Assembly (NCBI RefSeq): GCF_965638725.1
Contig: NC_134950.1
Coordinates: forward strand, 8,246,101 to 8,310,100
DNA length: 64,000 nt
Reading direction: 5' to 3'
Source of the DNA: Aptenodytes patagonicus
Taxonomy: Eukaryota > Chordata > Aves > Sphenisciformes > Spheniscidae
Shown here: piece after piece, positions 52,001 to 60,400 of the stretch
How the letters are laid out: each line of letters opens with the position of its first letter
Position numbering within the stretch: position 1 is the stretch's first letter
Program-made: the position numbers and the translations under genes
Notes under the pieces: generated by a model
Told to the model about the DNA's origin: nothing
Database searches by the model: none
The model's input: only the letters and a program-made list of their open reading frames with translations

Positions 52001-52502
52001 TGCCATAAAGCTCTGTCTTGAATCCCTCAGCCATGGCCACCGATTTTTGCCTTAGTAATTTGGGCTCCTTAACTGTATGCCTGGAGCAGTGGTACTACTT
52101 CTGCACAGGAAGCTACTGTGAAAAGTCTAGATTCAACCCTGAAGGCTTCTTCAAGGGTGGTTAGAGCTGGAGAGGAAGGCAAGGGCTTCTTTCCAAGCCC
52201 ACGAAGCAAGGCATTAACGAAAGACTCTTTTTCCAGTCCCCTCTGCTAGCATGACCAGGTTGATGAGGTCCCGCACCGCTTCTGGCTCTAGCGTAACCTC
52301 TTTGGAAGGACAGAGGAGCCGGTCTCACACCGGGGAAGGCACGAGGAGCCGGTCTCACACCGGGGAGGGAACGAGGAGCAGATCCCACACGGGGGATGGT
52401 GCCAGGAACCGCTCCCACACAGACACACGCATTGAGCTGACGCCGAACTCGGCAAGCAACGCTGAACAATCAAGCCCCAAGTCCATGGAAGTGTCCTGTT
52501 AG
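28026..52502 (+). CDS. NDRG1: NDRG1, N-myc downstream-regulated protein 1 (15 coding exons)
   Basis: The spliced coding sequence is 28026-28088, 30046-30081, 37287-37392, 39126-39246, 41202-41264, 42948-43008, 43467-43553, 45112-45168, 46124-46227, 46613-46669, 47617-47668, 48440-48487, 50057-50092, 51459-51510 and 52237-52502. This is 1,209 nt, or 402 residues. All splice phases match and the protein aligns throughout with human NDRG1. NDRG1 is a cytoplasmic stress, differentiation and trafficking protein with an alpha/beta-hydrolase fold. Residues about 136-144 read GMGTGAGAY where active hydrolases carry a serine nucleophile elbow, so it should be catalytically inactive, as known for the family. 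The tail has SGK1-type RxRxxT repeats (341-377). Mammalian NDRG1 is induced by hypoxia and repressed by MYC. Confidence 0.97.
28089..30045 (+). other. NDRG1: NDRG1 intron 2
   Basis: The intron has GT-AG ends (GTAATT donor, TTCACAG acceptor). AT-rich sequence fills it, and I see no repeat element or further gene in it. Confidence 0.85.
30046..30081 (+). CDS. NDRG1: NDRG1 exon 3 (36-nt microexon; residues 22-33)
   Basis: The exon encodes [12 protein letters not shown], which aligns with the human segment ending EFDVQ. The acceptor is CTTCACAG. The exon is followed by GCAAGT, not GT, so the downstream intron is of the GC-AG class with an otherwise ideal donor (CAG before GCAAGT). The frame joins exon 2 (GAG then GCT) and exon 4 (CAG then GAG) without any change, so the GC is not compensated by a nearby GT. 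The exon is in phase 0 at both ends and could be skipped without a frameshift. Confidence 0.93.
30082..37286 (+). other. NDRG1: NDRG1 intron 3 (GC-AG, 7.2 kb)
   Basis: The intron begins GCAAGT and ends TTTGCCAG. It carries a run of 20 T at 30,102-30,121, a perfect 11-bp inverted repeat at 30,182-30,221, an A-rich run near 33,268-33,284, pyrimidine tracts near 36,961, and a locally GC-rich patch at about 37,110-37,260 just before exon 4. No other exon was recognised. Confidence 0.85.
30182..30221. repeat. Perfect 11-bp inverted repeat with 18-nt loop
   Basis: The left arm is GACCGCTCTCC (30,182-30,192) and the right arm GGAGAGCGGTC (30,211-30,221). The transcript could fold into a GC-rich hairpin about 100 nt downstream of the GC splice donor of exon 3 and about 60 nt after the 20-T run. 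Confidence 0.9.
37287..37392 (+). CDS. NDRG1: NDRG1 exon 4 (residues 34-69)
   Basis: The acceptor is TTTGCCAG and the donor GTAAGC. The exon encodes [17 protein letters not shown] followed by [18 protein letters not shown], matching the first beta strands of the NDRG alpha/beta-hydrolase domain. It ends in phase 1, with one C that is completed by exon 5 to give His. Confidence 0.96.
37904..37973 (+). mobile_element. CR1 LINE 3' end (short, 5'-truncated)
   Basis: The stretch begins with TGGTGTTGGGTTGACGATTG, then carries TTAGAGGTCTTTTCCAACCT and AATGATTCTATGA. This is the typical 3' end of avian CR1 elements, ending in the ATTCTATG tail unit. Only about 70 bp remain, which fits the extreme 5' truncation usual for CR1. 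It lies in the sense orientation within intron 4. Confidence 0.9.
39126..39246 (+). CDS. NDRG1: NDRG1 exon 5 (residues 69-109)
   Basis: The acceptor is TTTTCAAG and the donor GTGAGT. The exon encodes [19 protein letters not shown] then [15 protein letters not shown] and APSFQAG, almost identical to the mammalian protein. It ends in phase 2. Confidence 0.96.
41202..41264 (+). CDS. NDRG1: NDRG1 exon 6 (residues 109-130)
   Basis: The acceptor is TTGTAG and the donor GTGAGT. The exon encodes [17 protein letters not shown] then KQFG, matching the helix before the nucleophile elbow of the fold. It starts and ends in phase 2. Confidence 0.96.
42948..43008 (+). CDS. NDRG1: NDRG1 exon 7 (residues 130-150, vestigial nucleophile elbow)
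   Basis: The acceptor is TGTGCAG and the donor GTAAGT. The exon encodes [20 protein letters not shown]. The GMGTGAG motif takes the place of the G-x-S-x-G elbow of active alpha/beta hydrolases, with no serine available, in line with the known lack of enzyme activity in NDRG proteins. It ends in phase 0. Confidence 0.96.
43467..43553 (+). CDS. NDRG1: NDRG1 exon 8 (residues 151-179)
   Basis: The acceptor is TTTTGCAG and the donor GTAAAC. The exon encodes [17 protein letters not shown] then [12 protein letters not shown], one of the most conserved blocks of the NDR family. It is in phase 0 at both ends. Confidence 0.97.
45112..45168 (+). CDS. NDRG1: NDRG1 exon 9 (residues 180-198)
   Basis: The acceptor is TGTTCAG and the donor GTAAGG. 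The exon encodes [19 protein letters not shown], matching the cap region of human NDRG1. It is in phase 0 at both ends (57 nt). Confidence 0.96.
46124..46227 (+). CDS. NDRG1: NDRG1 exon 10 (residues 199-233)
   Basis: The acceptor is CACTGTAG and the donor GTAAAT. The exon encodes [17 protein letters not shown] then [17 protein letters not shown]. The first part is the most diverged stretch relative to human. It ends in phase 2. Confidence 0.96.
46613..46669 (+). CDS. NDRG1: NDRG1 exon 11 (residues 233-252)
   Basis: Ten T residues run directly into the acceptor AG, and the donor is GTAAGT. The exon encodes [18 protein letters not shown]. It starts and ends in phase 2. Confidence 0.96.
47617..47668 (+). 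CDS. NDRG1: NDRG1 exon 12 (residues 252-269)
   Basis: The acceptor is CTTGCAG. The donor GTGTGT is weaker than its neighbours. The exon encodes [17 protein letters not shown], the block around the conserved aspartate position of the fold. It ends in phase 0. Confidence 0.96.
48440..48487 (+). CDS. NDRG1: NDRG1 exon 13 (residues 270-285)
   Basis: The acceptor is TAATATAG and the donor GTAATA. The exon encodes [16 protein letters not shown], identical to human apart from one Lys/Arg exchange. It is in phase 0 at both ends (48 nt). Confidence 0.96.
50057..50092 (+). CDS. NDRG1: NDRG1 exon 14 (36-nt microexon; residues 286-297)
   Basis: The acceptor is GTTTCAG and the donor GTAGGA. The exon encodes [12 protein letters not shown], the block around the position of the catalytic histidine in active relatives. 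It is in phase 0 at both ends. Confidence 0.96.
51459..51510 (+). CDS. NDRG1: NDRG1 exon 15 (residues 298-315)
   Basis: The acceptor is TTTTGCAG and the donor GTAAGT. The exon encodes [17 protein letters not shown], the final helix of the folded domain. It ends with one A that joins TC of exon 16 to give Ile, where human has Met. Confidence 0.96.
52237..52502 (+). CDS. NDRG1: NDRG1 exon 16, coding part (residues 315-402, phospho-repeat tail)
   Basis: The acceptor is TTTTCCAG and the stop is TAG at 52,500-52,502. The disordered tail begins [18 protein letters not shown] and ends PKSMEVSC, as in human. Between them lie decapeptide repeats based on [10 protein letters not shown]: residues 341-350, 351-360, 361-370 and a shorter, changed fourth copy at 371-377 (RNRSHTD). 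Each has an SGK1-type RxRxxT site (Thr346, 356, 366, 376). Human has three copies, so the fourth accounts for most of the extra length. Confidence 0.97.
52314..52433 (+). repeat. NDRG1: 30-bp coding tandem repeat in NDRG1 tail, four units
   Basis: Units start with AGG at 52,314, 52,344, 52,374 and 52,404. The first two are nearly identical at the DNA level, the third has several changes and the fourth is the most diverged. Two near-identical neighbours suggest recent duplication or gene-conversion-like exchange between them. Confidence 0.92.
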
Positions 52503-53998
52503 GTTGCTGTGGGAGGTTTAAGCTAGTCACAGTGTGAAAAAGTAATGGATGCCCCCTGTGTATCACAAAAACATAACTGGTATTAATCTCAAGCTATTCT
52601 GTAGGATGAACTCTGTTCACCAGGGTCTGACAGGGACCAAAGAAAAGAAGCATCTCGTTTGCTCTATCGTTATTCTTGTAACTCAGACAGTTGCTGCTAT
52701 TGTGCCCTCCTTCAATGGATGCCAAATTCTAAAGGATACTTGCCAAAAGCTGATGTGGTTATAAACACTTCAGAGTCAAACTAGACTTGCTTAATATCCT
52801 CCTTTAAAATCAAAGCTGTTACATGCCCCTTTCTCTCTTATTCTCTTGAAGTAAACTGGCACAATTTGAGACAAGTTTCAAAGAGGGGGAGAAAAAAATC
52901 ACTATTGTGGATGGCTTTTGAAGAAGGAAACGAAACAAATGTGTTATGGCCTCATGTTGAAGCTGGAGTTGAATTCTTTGTATATAGCTTGACTTCAAAT
53001 GATAAAGAAGTTAATGTATCGTGCATTTATAGGCCTTCTAATTCATTAGTATTCAAGCCTGTTTTCCTATGTACAATAATATACTACTAAAATAGGTGAT
53101 TTTAATGTGACTTTGAGACAAACTAAAACTTTAAGCTTTTTTTATTTCGCTTTTTTGAGATTTAGTTCCAGTCTTCCTTTCCTTCTCCCTTCCTAGACCC
53201 TAAAACCTGCATAGCCGAATGAGGACAGGATTTAAATTTAATAAGCAAGGTAGCATTTCCTCTTTGGGATCTTGGGCCAAAAGGTTTACCATACTGCAAA
53301 AGTTGGTGTAGTTGTAACAAGTAGGGTAGCCATACATGCCAGCAAAGCAGAAACAGCTTGATTTTTCCTTCAGACAGCTTCTTATCTTTGCAGCTCAAGT
53401 TTTTGTGTCCAGCACAATTGTGATAAATTCAGAATTCTGTAAGCGAAGCCAGATCCAGCTGTTCTTTGTCAGGAGAGATGAATAACTGTGGGATGGCATG
53501 TAATTAGATACTGTACGTTCAACTGCCACTAATTACTGGATTTGAAACTCTGAGATCTCACTGGTGCTGAGAAGTGTATTCCACAAAGTGGTGGAGCGGC
53601 AACACTATCTGTGAAATACAGTGTTTAATGACTGCATAAATGTAATGATCTGCTGGTTCTGCATCTTTACGTAGCCTCCTGATACCTTGGGTTACTTTCT
53701 TTGATGCTAGTGGCTTGATACCTTTCCGCCAGTCAGATTTTCACAGTTGGGCGTTCTTAAGTTCGTCCTTCCATAGGTAGTGGGACAGGATTTCCTGAGC
53801 TCCAGTGCATACCTGCTGCATTGCAGTCCTCACACAAACAAGAAAACTCAAATGCCGAGCAGTTAAATAGCAAATGTTAATACTTTGGGATTGCTTGTTC
53901 AGAAGAACACCATCTAGGTTACTTTATATTGACTAACTTCAGCTCTTGTGTAGAATATCCGTAACAGTTTGTGGGAAGAAAAGACAATTTCCAGAAAG

Positions 53999-54004
53999 AA
54001 TAAA
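53999..54004 (+). terminator. NDRG1: Polyadenylation signal (proximal), NDRG1
   Basis: AATAAA, about 1.5 kb after the stop codon. Use of this site in place of the distal one would shorten the message by only about 70 nt. Confidence 0.55.
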
Positions 54005-54067
54005 GCTATTGTGTAAAGTCTATCAAGAAAAGTTTCTTAATGAAGTATTTGTATTTATTTCAAAATG

Positions 54068-54073
54068 AATAAA
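54068..54073 (+). terminator. NDRG1: Polyadenylation signal (distal), NDRG1
   Basis: AATAAA followed within about 25 nt by a GT-rich stretch (TGTCTGGTGTC), the usual downstream element. I take this as the main NDRG1 end. Confidence 0.7.
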
Positions 54074-54210
54074 TTTGTAACTTTGCAATGTCTGGTGTCT
54101 TAATGTTTTACCAGGAGTACAATAGTCTTTCTCAGTGGGAATATATTCTTGTCACCCCTTTGTATCGATGAAACCTTTTTTCTTTTGCTCATATCTCTGC
54201 CCTTCCCTAC

Positions 54211-54566
54211 TTATGTGCTCAGAGCTTTTTTCTTCCACTCCAGCCCACTGTTTATACTAAGAAAACACAACACACTCAGTATTAGGTGTGACTGGCTATT
54301 CCAAGTACTAAAGGATAATTTTGCTCTAACAAATGCATAACAAAATTGAGGGCTTGGTATGGAGTACTGTTTATTTGCAGTTCGAAGTTTTCTTTTTTCC
54401 CTAGATACAATACTGTCTAGTGCATAGGTCTGTGGTCTGTGCACTGACTTCCTCACTGGAGTTGGCGCCATGCTCGTTGCATCCTTTCTGTTCCCAATCT
54501 GATCTGTAAATCCGTTGATGTGTGACATGTTCCTCACCAATCTCTGGAGGTATTTGCGCCTCTTGA
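54211..54566 (-). CDS. Candidate terminal exon of an unrecognised minus-strand gene
   Basis: A CAATTTCAG acceptor precedes 54,566. Joined to the exon at 55,028-55,129, the frame continues without a stop for 118 codons to 54,211. The first half is basic and polar (VKRRKYLQRLVRN, then blocks such as PVRKSVHRPQTYALDS) and looks protein-like. The second half is less so. I know no family that matches. A competing acceptor (CTTTTCTGAAG before 54,633) has a better pyrimidine tract but shifts the frame and stops after about ten codons. A minus-strand AATAAA at about 54,371-54,377 would truncate the longer frame, and another lies at 54,054-54,059, overlapping the NDRG1 end. It may equally be a non-coding RNA. 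Confidence 0.22.
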
Positions 54567-55027
54567 CTGAAATTGCAGATGCCACTTTGAGTTTCCAAAA
54601 GCTATTCTTCTTGGACCTCTTGCAAGAATCTAACTTCAGAAAAGGAGAGAAAAGATTAACCCTTCACAAATAAGTTTTAAAAGGACTCCCCAAATACCAG
54701 AGGGAGAGGAATCTAAAGGTGCAGGAAAGAATCAAAACATTGTTTTATTTCCATCCTTAAAGCAGAAGTACAGTTGTCCTTTTTCATCTTAAGCTTCTAT
54801 TTATCTCAGTGGTTACCTGTTAAAAGACTGGGGCTTTTTGTAACTTGAGCAGTATCTGCCCTTCACAGGGAAGCGGGTTTGGAGGCTCCCTTCCATGTGT
54901 ACAGGGGGGCTGGGAGCACTGGTGCTGTTCAGCGTGGGGGTGCTTAGGAAACAACAGAGCCCGGTCACCAAAATGGCTCTGCTGTGCTTTCTGCATTGGG
55001 ACCTTAGTGAGGATGTGGTCCTCTTAC

Positions 55028-55129
55028 CTAGTGACTGATTTAACATACTGGGGTTTTCAGGGACAGGTGGGTTTGTGGCTTTGCTAGAACTATTTTGGGC
55101 TTCTCCTTCCTCCTGCATGTCAAAAAATC
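55028..55129 (-). CDS. Candidate internal exon (with possible start codon) of the unrecognised minus-strand gene
   Basis: On the minus strand this 102-nt segment is bounded by a strong acceptor (CTCTTCCTATCAG) and a consensus donor (CTAG before GTAAGAG). Only one frame is open through it. This frame has an ATG at 55,118-55,116 and encodes MQEEGEAQNSSSKATNPP and then VPENPSMLNQSL. An in-frame TAA lies in the candidate upstream exon, so this ATG would be the first usable start. The coding status is uncertain. The splice sites are the strongest evidence. Confidence 0.3.
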
Positions 55130-55591
55130 CTGATAGGAAGAGGCAAAAGCAAATATTTGGCATGTCTGAGCCGAGGCTCTGCTAGGTGTGATGATTCAGC
55201 AGTCATGATTGGACTGATACCAGCAAAGGGCTTGATTTGGTTAACCACAGCCTGTGCCAGTGAAAACGGGAGGAACCTGTGCCAACTCATCTTACAAAAG
55301 AAGGGCAAAGTTACGTTCTTCACTGAGCTTTTCTGGGAGTGGCTAATCATTCCTTCCACAAGGACATCATGGTGTGCCTGTCAAGCCTAGGCAGTTTATT
55401 TTTGTTTAACGGGGAGGAATGCATCCAAGCGTTCTTGCAGCACAAAGGGATCTGCGAGCACTTCTGAGCAGCGAGGAGTTGCTAGGACCACTATAAATGT
55501 CAGCTTTGCAACAAAAACTATTCATTTGGCAAGGAACAGTGTGTACCTGTACAAAAAAGCTGGAGGACAGTACAGAGGAGTGGTGTCTTAC

Positions 55592-55656
55592 CTTTTACAA
55601 GGAGTTATGACTCCTCTTTCCCTGAAGTACTGGTCTCCTGGTATCCTTCACTTGTG
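55592..55656 (-). other. Candidate 5'UTR exon of the unrecognised minus-strand unit
   Basis: On the minus strand this 65-nt segment lies between an acceptor (TTACTTGCAG) and a consensus donor (AAAAG before GTAAGA). All three frames contain stops, so if real it is untranslated or part of a non-coding RNA. Confidence 0.28.
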
Positions 55657-57397
55657 CTGCAAGTAACTTGAAGATTTATTAGAAATTTTTTATAAAACCC
55701 CTTCCTAGAGCTGACAAATGCTGAGTTCTGCATTATTCTTGGAGACAGAGTTAGCCTGGGTACTGTAGTGTCATTAAACTAGAAAAGATGAGGTGGGGTT
55801 TCACCTTTTTCTCAAAGGATGAATGGCCACCACGGAGTAAGGAGCTCCTGTAGCATAGAGGAAATTCAAATTGGATAACGGAAGGTTTCCAGAAAATAAA
55901 CAGTTCACCCTTCATAATGCTTTTGGGGTTAGAAAGAGTGGAAGAGGAGAACGGGCTCTCGGGGACCAACGGGCTTCCTGATTGCATTAATGTATCTCAA
56001 TACCAAATCTTTGCTGCAGTGGTGCTCTTCAAAACCACTAGCAGAAGGGGTGTCGTTGCTGAAATCTGAGTTCTTTCCACCTCTGCCTGGGCCTCGACAT
56101 CTACTGTACAAAAATCTGGCTAAACTTCAAGATGGCTTTCTCCCTCCCTGTCCTTGCAGAGGAGTGGGAGAGGATGTGCCAATACCATGTCATCGCTGCA
56201 GGACTTTTGTGCTGAAGGATGCTGCTTTCCTCTTTAAAAGTCTCTAGAGACTAAACAGCTGGAAACTTTAACCTGGATGTGTTTTGGGGGTTTATAATTA
56301 ATGTCATGTGTTGCAAGTGATGGACTGAGCTGGAGAGAAAACAGTTTATAGCAAAGCTGCTTATTTTTTCTCTTCAGTGCTGGAATCCTCTTCCTGTCTG
56401 TTTTTGCATCTTGGGCAGAGTATCTGTTGCAATCCTCAATGTGCCGGTAACACTGTCTGTTGTTTCTGCCAACACAACACATCGAGCAGTGTCTCCAAAG
56501 TGCTGCTTGCAACTCAGTCCTCCCGCTTCCCACATGCTGTCTGGTTTTTTTGCACTATTTTACACTATTTCACATGCGCTGGAACTGAAAGTGTCTCCCA
56601 GTCTGTATATATGAACAGCTGTTTTGATGTGTGGATTTAGTGTTTCCACTGAGCCAAATATAGGCTTTATGTTCATAGCTGATCACTGCTACGCCTAATG
56701 TTTAAATAACAGAGAAAGGATGTCAGGGTATTTTAAGAGATCAACCCTTCCCCCTCAGCCCTTTGTAACAGACAGACACAGCCTCTCACTGTTTCTATCT
56801 ATTGCTTCATTAAGGGCTCCATTCATTTTATAAACAACACAGCTGCTGACCAGTGTTGGGGGGAAAAAAAAAAGGAAAAAAAAAAAAGGCTTCTGATTGC
56901 AACTGCCAAACAGTTCAACGTCTGTTCCCTGCAACCCAGCACCTCCTGGGGGCTGGAGGGGAGTTGTTATTTGAATGTAATTAAAGAGGCAGCCCCCCAC
57001 CTTGCATATTTTTGGCACTGGTGGCTGTGGGATGTACATCAGACACTGGATGCAGACATCACCGGGCATCTCCAGAAGAGCCCAAGGGTTGGCAAAGGGG
57101 ATAGCAGGAAGCTCTTCCTTCCCAAGCAGCACTACCACGGTGAGTTGCGACCCACAGCAGAGCTGGAAAAAGATATCCTTGGGTAACCGCCACTCTCAGC
57201 AATTGCTTATGGCTGAAGTGGATTATTGTATTCAGGTCAAGGTCAGCGTGCAAAGGGGGCTGGGGGAGGGAAGGGCTGTTTGCTGGGCAGTTGCACCCGC
57301 AGAGAGCTAGGGCAGCTCCAGGCGAAGCCTACGTGAGCAATGGCACTCAGAAGTGAGCAAGAGCTGCCACCAGCCTGGAATTTGCAGCCCTTGGCTC

Positions 57398-57430
57398 TGT
57401 GTGTGTGTGTGTGTACATGTATGTGTGCGC
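57398..57430. repeat. TG dinucleotide microsatellite
   Basis: A run of TG units merges into a TGTACATGTATGTG stretch. It is short and of no evident function. Confidence 0.85.
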
Positions 57431-60400
57431 AGGCCCCCATGTGGCTCTGCACCCTGCACGCAGCAAGATGGGCAGGGAAGATGAGGCTGCTGAGCTGCGG
57501 TTTCACCCCATGTGGCAGACCTGGCATCGTCACGGGTCATCGCTCAACCTGCTTGTAGGGCTTGATGAGCATGTCCCGAGCAAGGGTGCCACCCAGCCCC
57601 TCACACACCAGTGAGATGCATGCAGTCAGACTCCCTTGCCTTACCTCAGGCCTACACTTGCATCTCTTCAGACAGGGAATTGTCATTTATTGACTGATTG
57701 CAATGATTTTTCATTTATTTTTAATGATAACCAGTGACCAAATAAAAAATCATGGTTCTTTACCATCAGCTGCCAATGTTGAACTTTGATACTGTGGTGA
57801 GTCCTTCCATGCCGCTCATGCAGGCTCGGCAGGAGGAGATCTCGCAGAGGTAAAGCCTAGCACAGTTGCCCCAGGATCAGCACCTTATTTGGAAGTGCAA
57901 AGTACTTAGGAGATGATGGGTTTCCCAGCCTAGTCCAAATGGGGTGGCTGAGAAAGCAGCCAGGAAGCCCTTCGTGCAAGATAATGTGCTTGGCAGCTGC
58001 CACATGTGCAAGCAGAAGACGCAGAGGCCAGATGGGGCTTCTGATGCTCGTAGAGGCAGCAGGGAAATGCGCTACACTTGCTGAAAGCTATTGCCAGAGG
58101 CACAGTTAGCTGGAATGTGCTTAAAAATTCAGAGGACTTCCCTTCCCAGCAAAAAAAAAGCACACTGAAGGAGAAGGCTGTGGAGAGGGTGCTTTCTCGC
58201 CTAAAGTCCCAGTAGCCATAAGCAAGCCCAACACAGACCCATCACTGTGCAGGACAGGAGGCCACTCAAAGTGTTTAAGTTCTTACTGAGGCAGGTAACC
58301 TACTTCAGGCTGGAAGGCAAACTTGATTTGTGGGAAAACTCTACAAGTATTTTTTTCTAGAATTAAAAGGTAGAATCCTTACTGGGGTTAGCTCTGAGGA
58401 TATGTATATGCAGGGATGTGGAACAATGATTCTTTAATTTAAATGCTTTTCCCCATGTCTTTAATAACATTGTTTGAACAATTTCTGTCTGTATGGCTAC
58501 TGCAAACAGATTACTTCTGCAACCTCTCAAGAGAGCTGATAAAGAAGACATACTTACACAGGTTGAGTAGCACACTCCACTTTGCTCAAAGACTATAGAC
58601 AGGCTATCCCAAGCCCAGTTAGAGCGCGGGGGAAAAAAACCCAAACCCTAGAGCCAGAAACAGACCAGCAAACAAGGACATGTGAATTGGGGAACACCTG
58701 GTTTTCCCAAGCTACCAAAATACTCACACTTAAGGAAATGCTCTCAGAGCATCCTTTTTTACCACGTGGCTGGCTCTGTTTTTTTTATTTTTATGTGTCC
58801 TCCAGTTCAGGGCTTTGTCACACATTACAAATGCACATTTGGACACTGGCCAGGTGAGGATATTGGAGAAGAAAAAAGAAATGTCAGTAGTAAACATATT
58901 TCACCTTCTTTTGCTTGCCTAAGTTTCTAAATGAGATGTCAGTCATAGATTCATTAATCATTTACCACTTATGAGGTTATTTAATACCTTTAAACCATAG
59001 CAGCAGCATGCCACCTATAAAACTTCACCATGATGCTGTACGAACAAGTAATACGTGTTACACAGTTGGTGTAACTCTGACTGACACTGCCAAACCAATC
59101 TGTTTTTCCCATTAATTTTTCTTATATTTCAGCATATGAAGCTTACAGAAATAACTCCATAGAACTGTTTAAACTGGAAAGTCACAGTTTGAAAAGGTAG
59201 GTGTATGGATATGTGCCTGTGGTTAATGAGAGCACTCTGTCTCCATCAGTTTAATAAACTGCTTGTCTTAAAACTCCTTTAAAAAACTGGGAGAAAAAAA
59301 ATCTCAGGGTTTAATTTACAGGATGACACAGTGTTTCTGACTATTGAGGTCTTCCTGGAGTATTACATATACACAGCACAATCCTAGTGAGCACATCAAA
59401 AATAAAGCAACTGCACTACACCCTGTTTCCAGTTGCATGCATGCTGAAATGGTGTTTTAAATACTAGTCAACGCTCAATGTAAAGGCATCTTTATAAGTC
59501 ACATTCTTGCTTCTTTTCATCCTGCAGTCCGTGGCTACCCTGCTTTCTGAGGCTCCCAAACAAGGCAGCTGGAGCCACCATACTGACTCTGGTAAAGCCC
59601 CTATGGAAGGCTAATGGCTGTGGTCACTGGAGCTAGCTGGAGCCTGCCATTCATATCAGCATGAGATGACCCTCAAAATCCCGTCCTCCGTCCTTGTCCC
59701 AGCCTACAAGACCAACAGGATGATTTGTGTGAGCAAGGTGTGTATCAAACTGTCTCGGCTTAGCCTGGATTGCAAAATTGTCATACCAATCCTTTCTCAA
59801 GCCTTTCCCTGGACCACTGCACCAGAGGGGTCTAGCACCAGCTGGGAGCCTGGTATCTCCTCAATGGTATTATTGTTGGTTTCTTGGATGATGGTACCGC
59901 TTTCAGGTCCCAGCAGAGACCTGGGCCCATTGTACAAGGCACTGTACAAATGTACAGTGAGTATCAGTTACTGCTGGAGGAGTTTTCACTCTCAACAGAG
60001 GCAATGAACAGTAGGGCTTTGTTGTTCTGACTCTGAAGAAATGAGGAAAAGTGAAGCAAAGGGCCGTGAAAGCCTTTGAGGATCTAGCTCATTAATGTAT
60101 TTAAACAGTAACCATAAAAGTACTTTTGTAAAGATACATGATTTCCCCAAGCGCACAGGGAGCCAGGGAACCGAATCTAAAGGCTAGTCCATTGCCTTAG
60201 TCCTAGGGCTAATCTTGTAAACACCTGTTAAAACAAAAGATCTCTAATGCATCACAAACTGCAAGTCAAGTTCACTGGCTACAAATGTTGCTCTTCTCCT
60301 TTCAGCGTCACCAGACAGACAAGCAGTTGCACAAGCAGCACAGCTAATGAGGCTTGGTTTCCAATAGATGTGTGTCCCATGTCCCCAGAAACTCCTTTAC

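Larger units (their letters stand above)
37393..52236 (+). other. NDRG1: NDRG1 introns 4-15
   Basis: All twelve introns have GT-AG ends. Intron 4 holds a CR1 3' end (37,904-37,973). Intron 11 holds a G-rich run (47,299-47,322), and an A14 run lies near 47,070. Exon 11 is preceded by ten T residues directly before its AG. Apart from these, the intronic sequence over these 15 kb shows no element or nested gene that I can support. Confidence 0.8.
52503..54090 (+). other. NDRG1: NDRG1 3'UTR
   Basis: About 1.6 kb lie between the TAG stop and the second of two AATAAA signals. The length is near that of the mammalian NDRG1 3'UTR. The exact cleavage point is inferred, about 15-20 nt after the last signal. 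Confidence 0.75.

Noticed and set aside
55120-55359. Minus-strand open frame overlapping the candidate exon at 55,028-55,129
   Set aside because: It is in a different frame from the spliced model and no acceptor or donor fits it. It is kept only as a shadow of the candidate unit.
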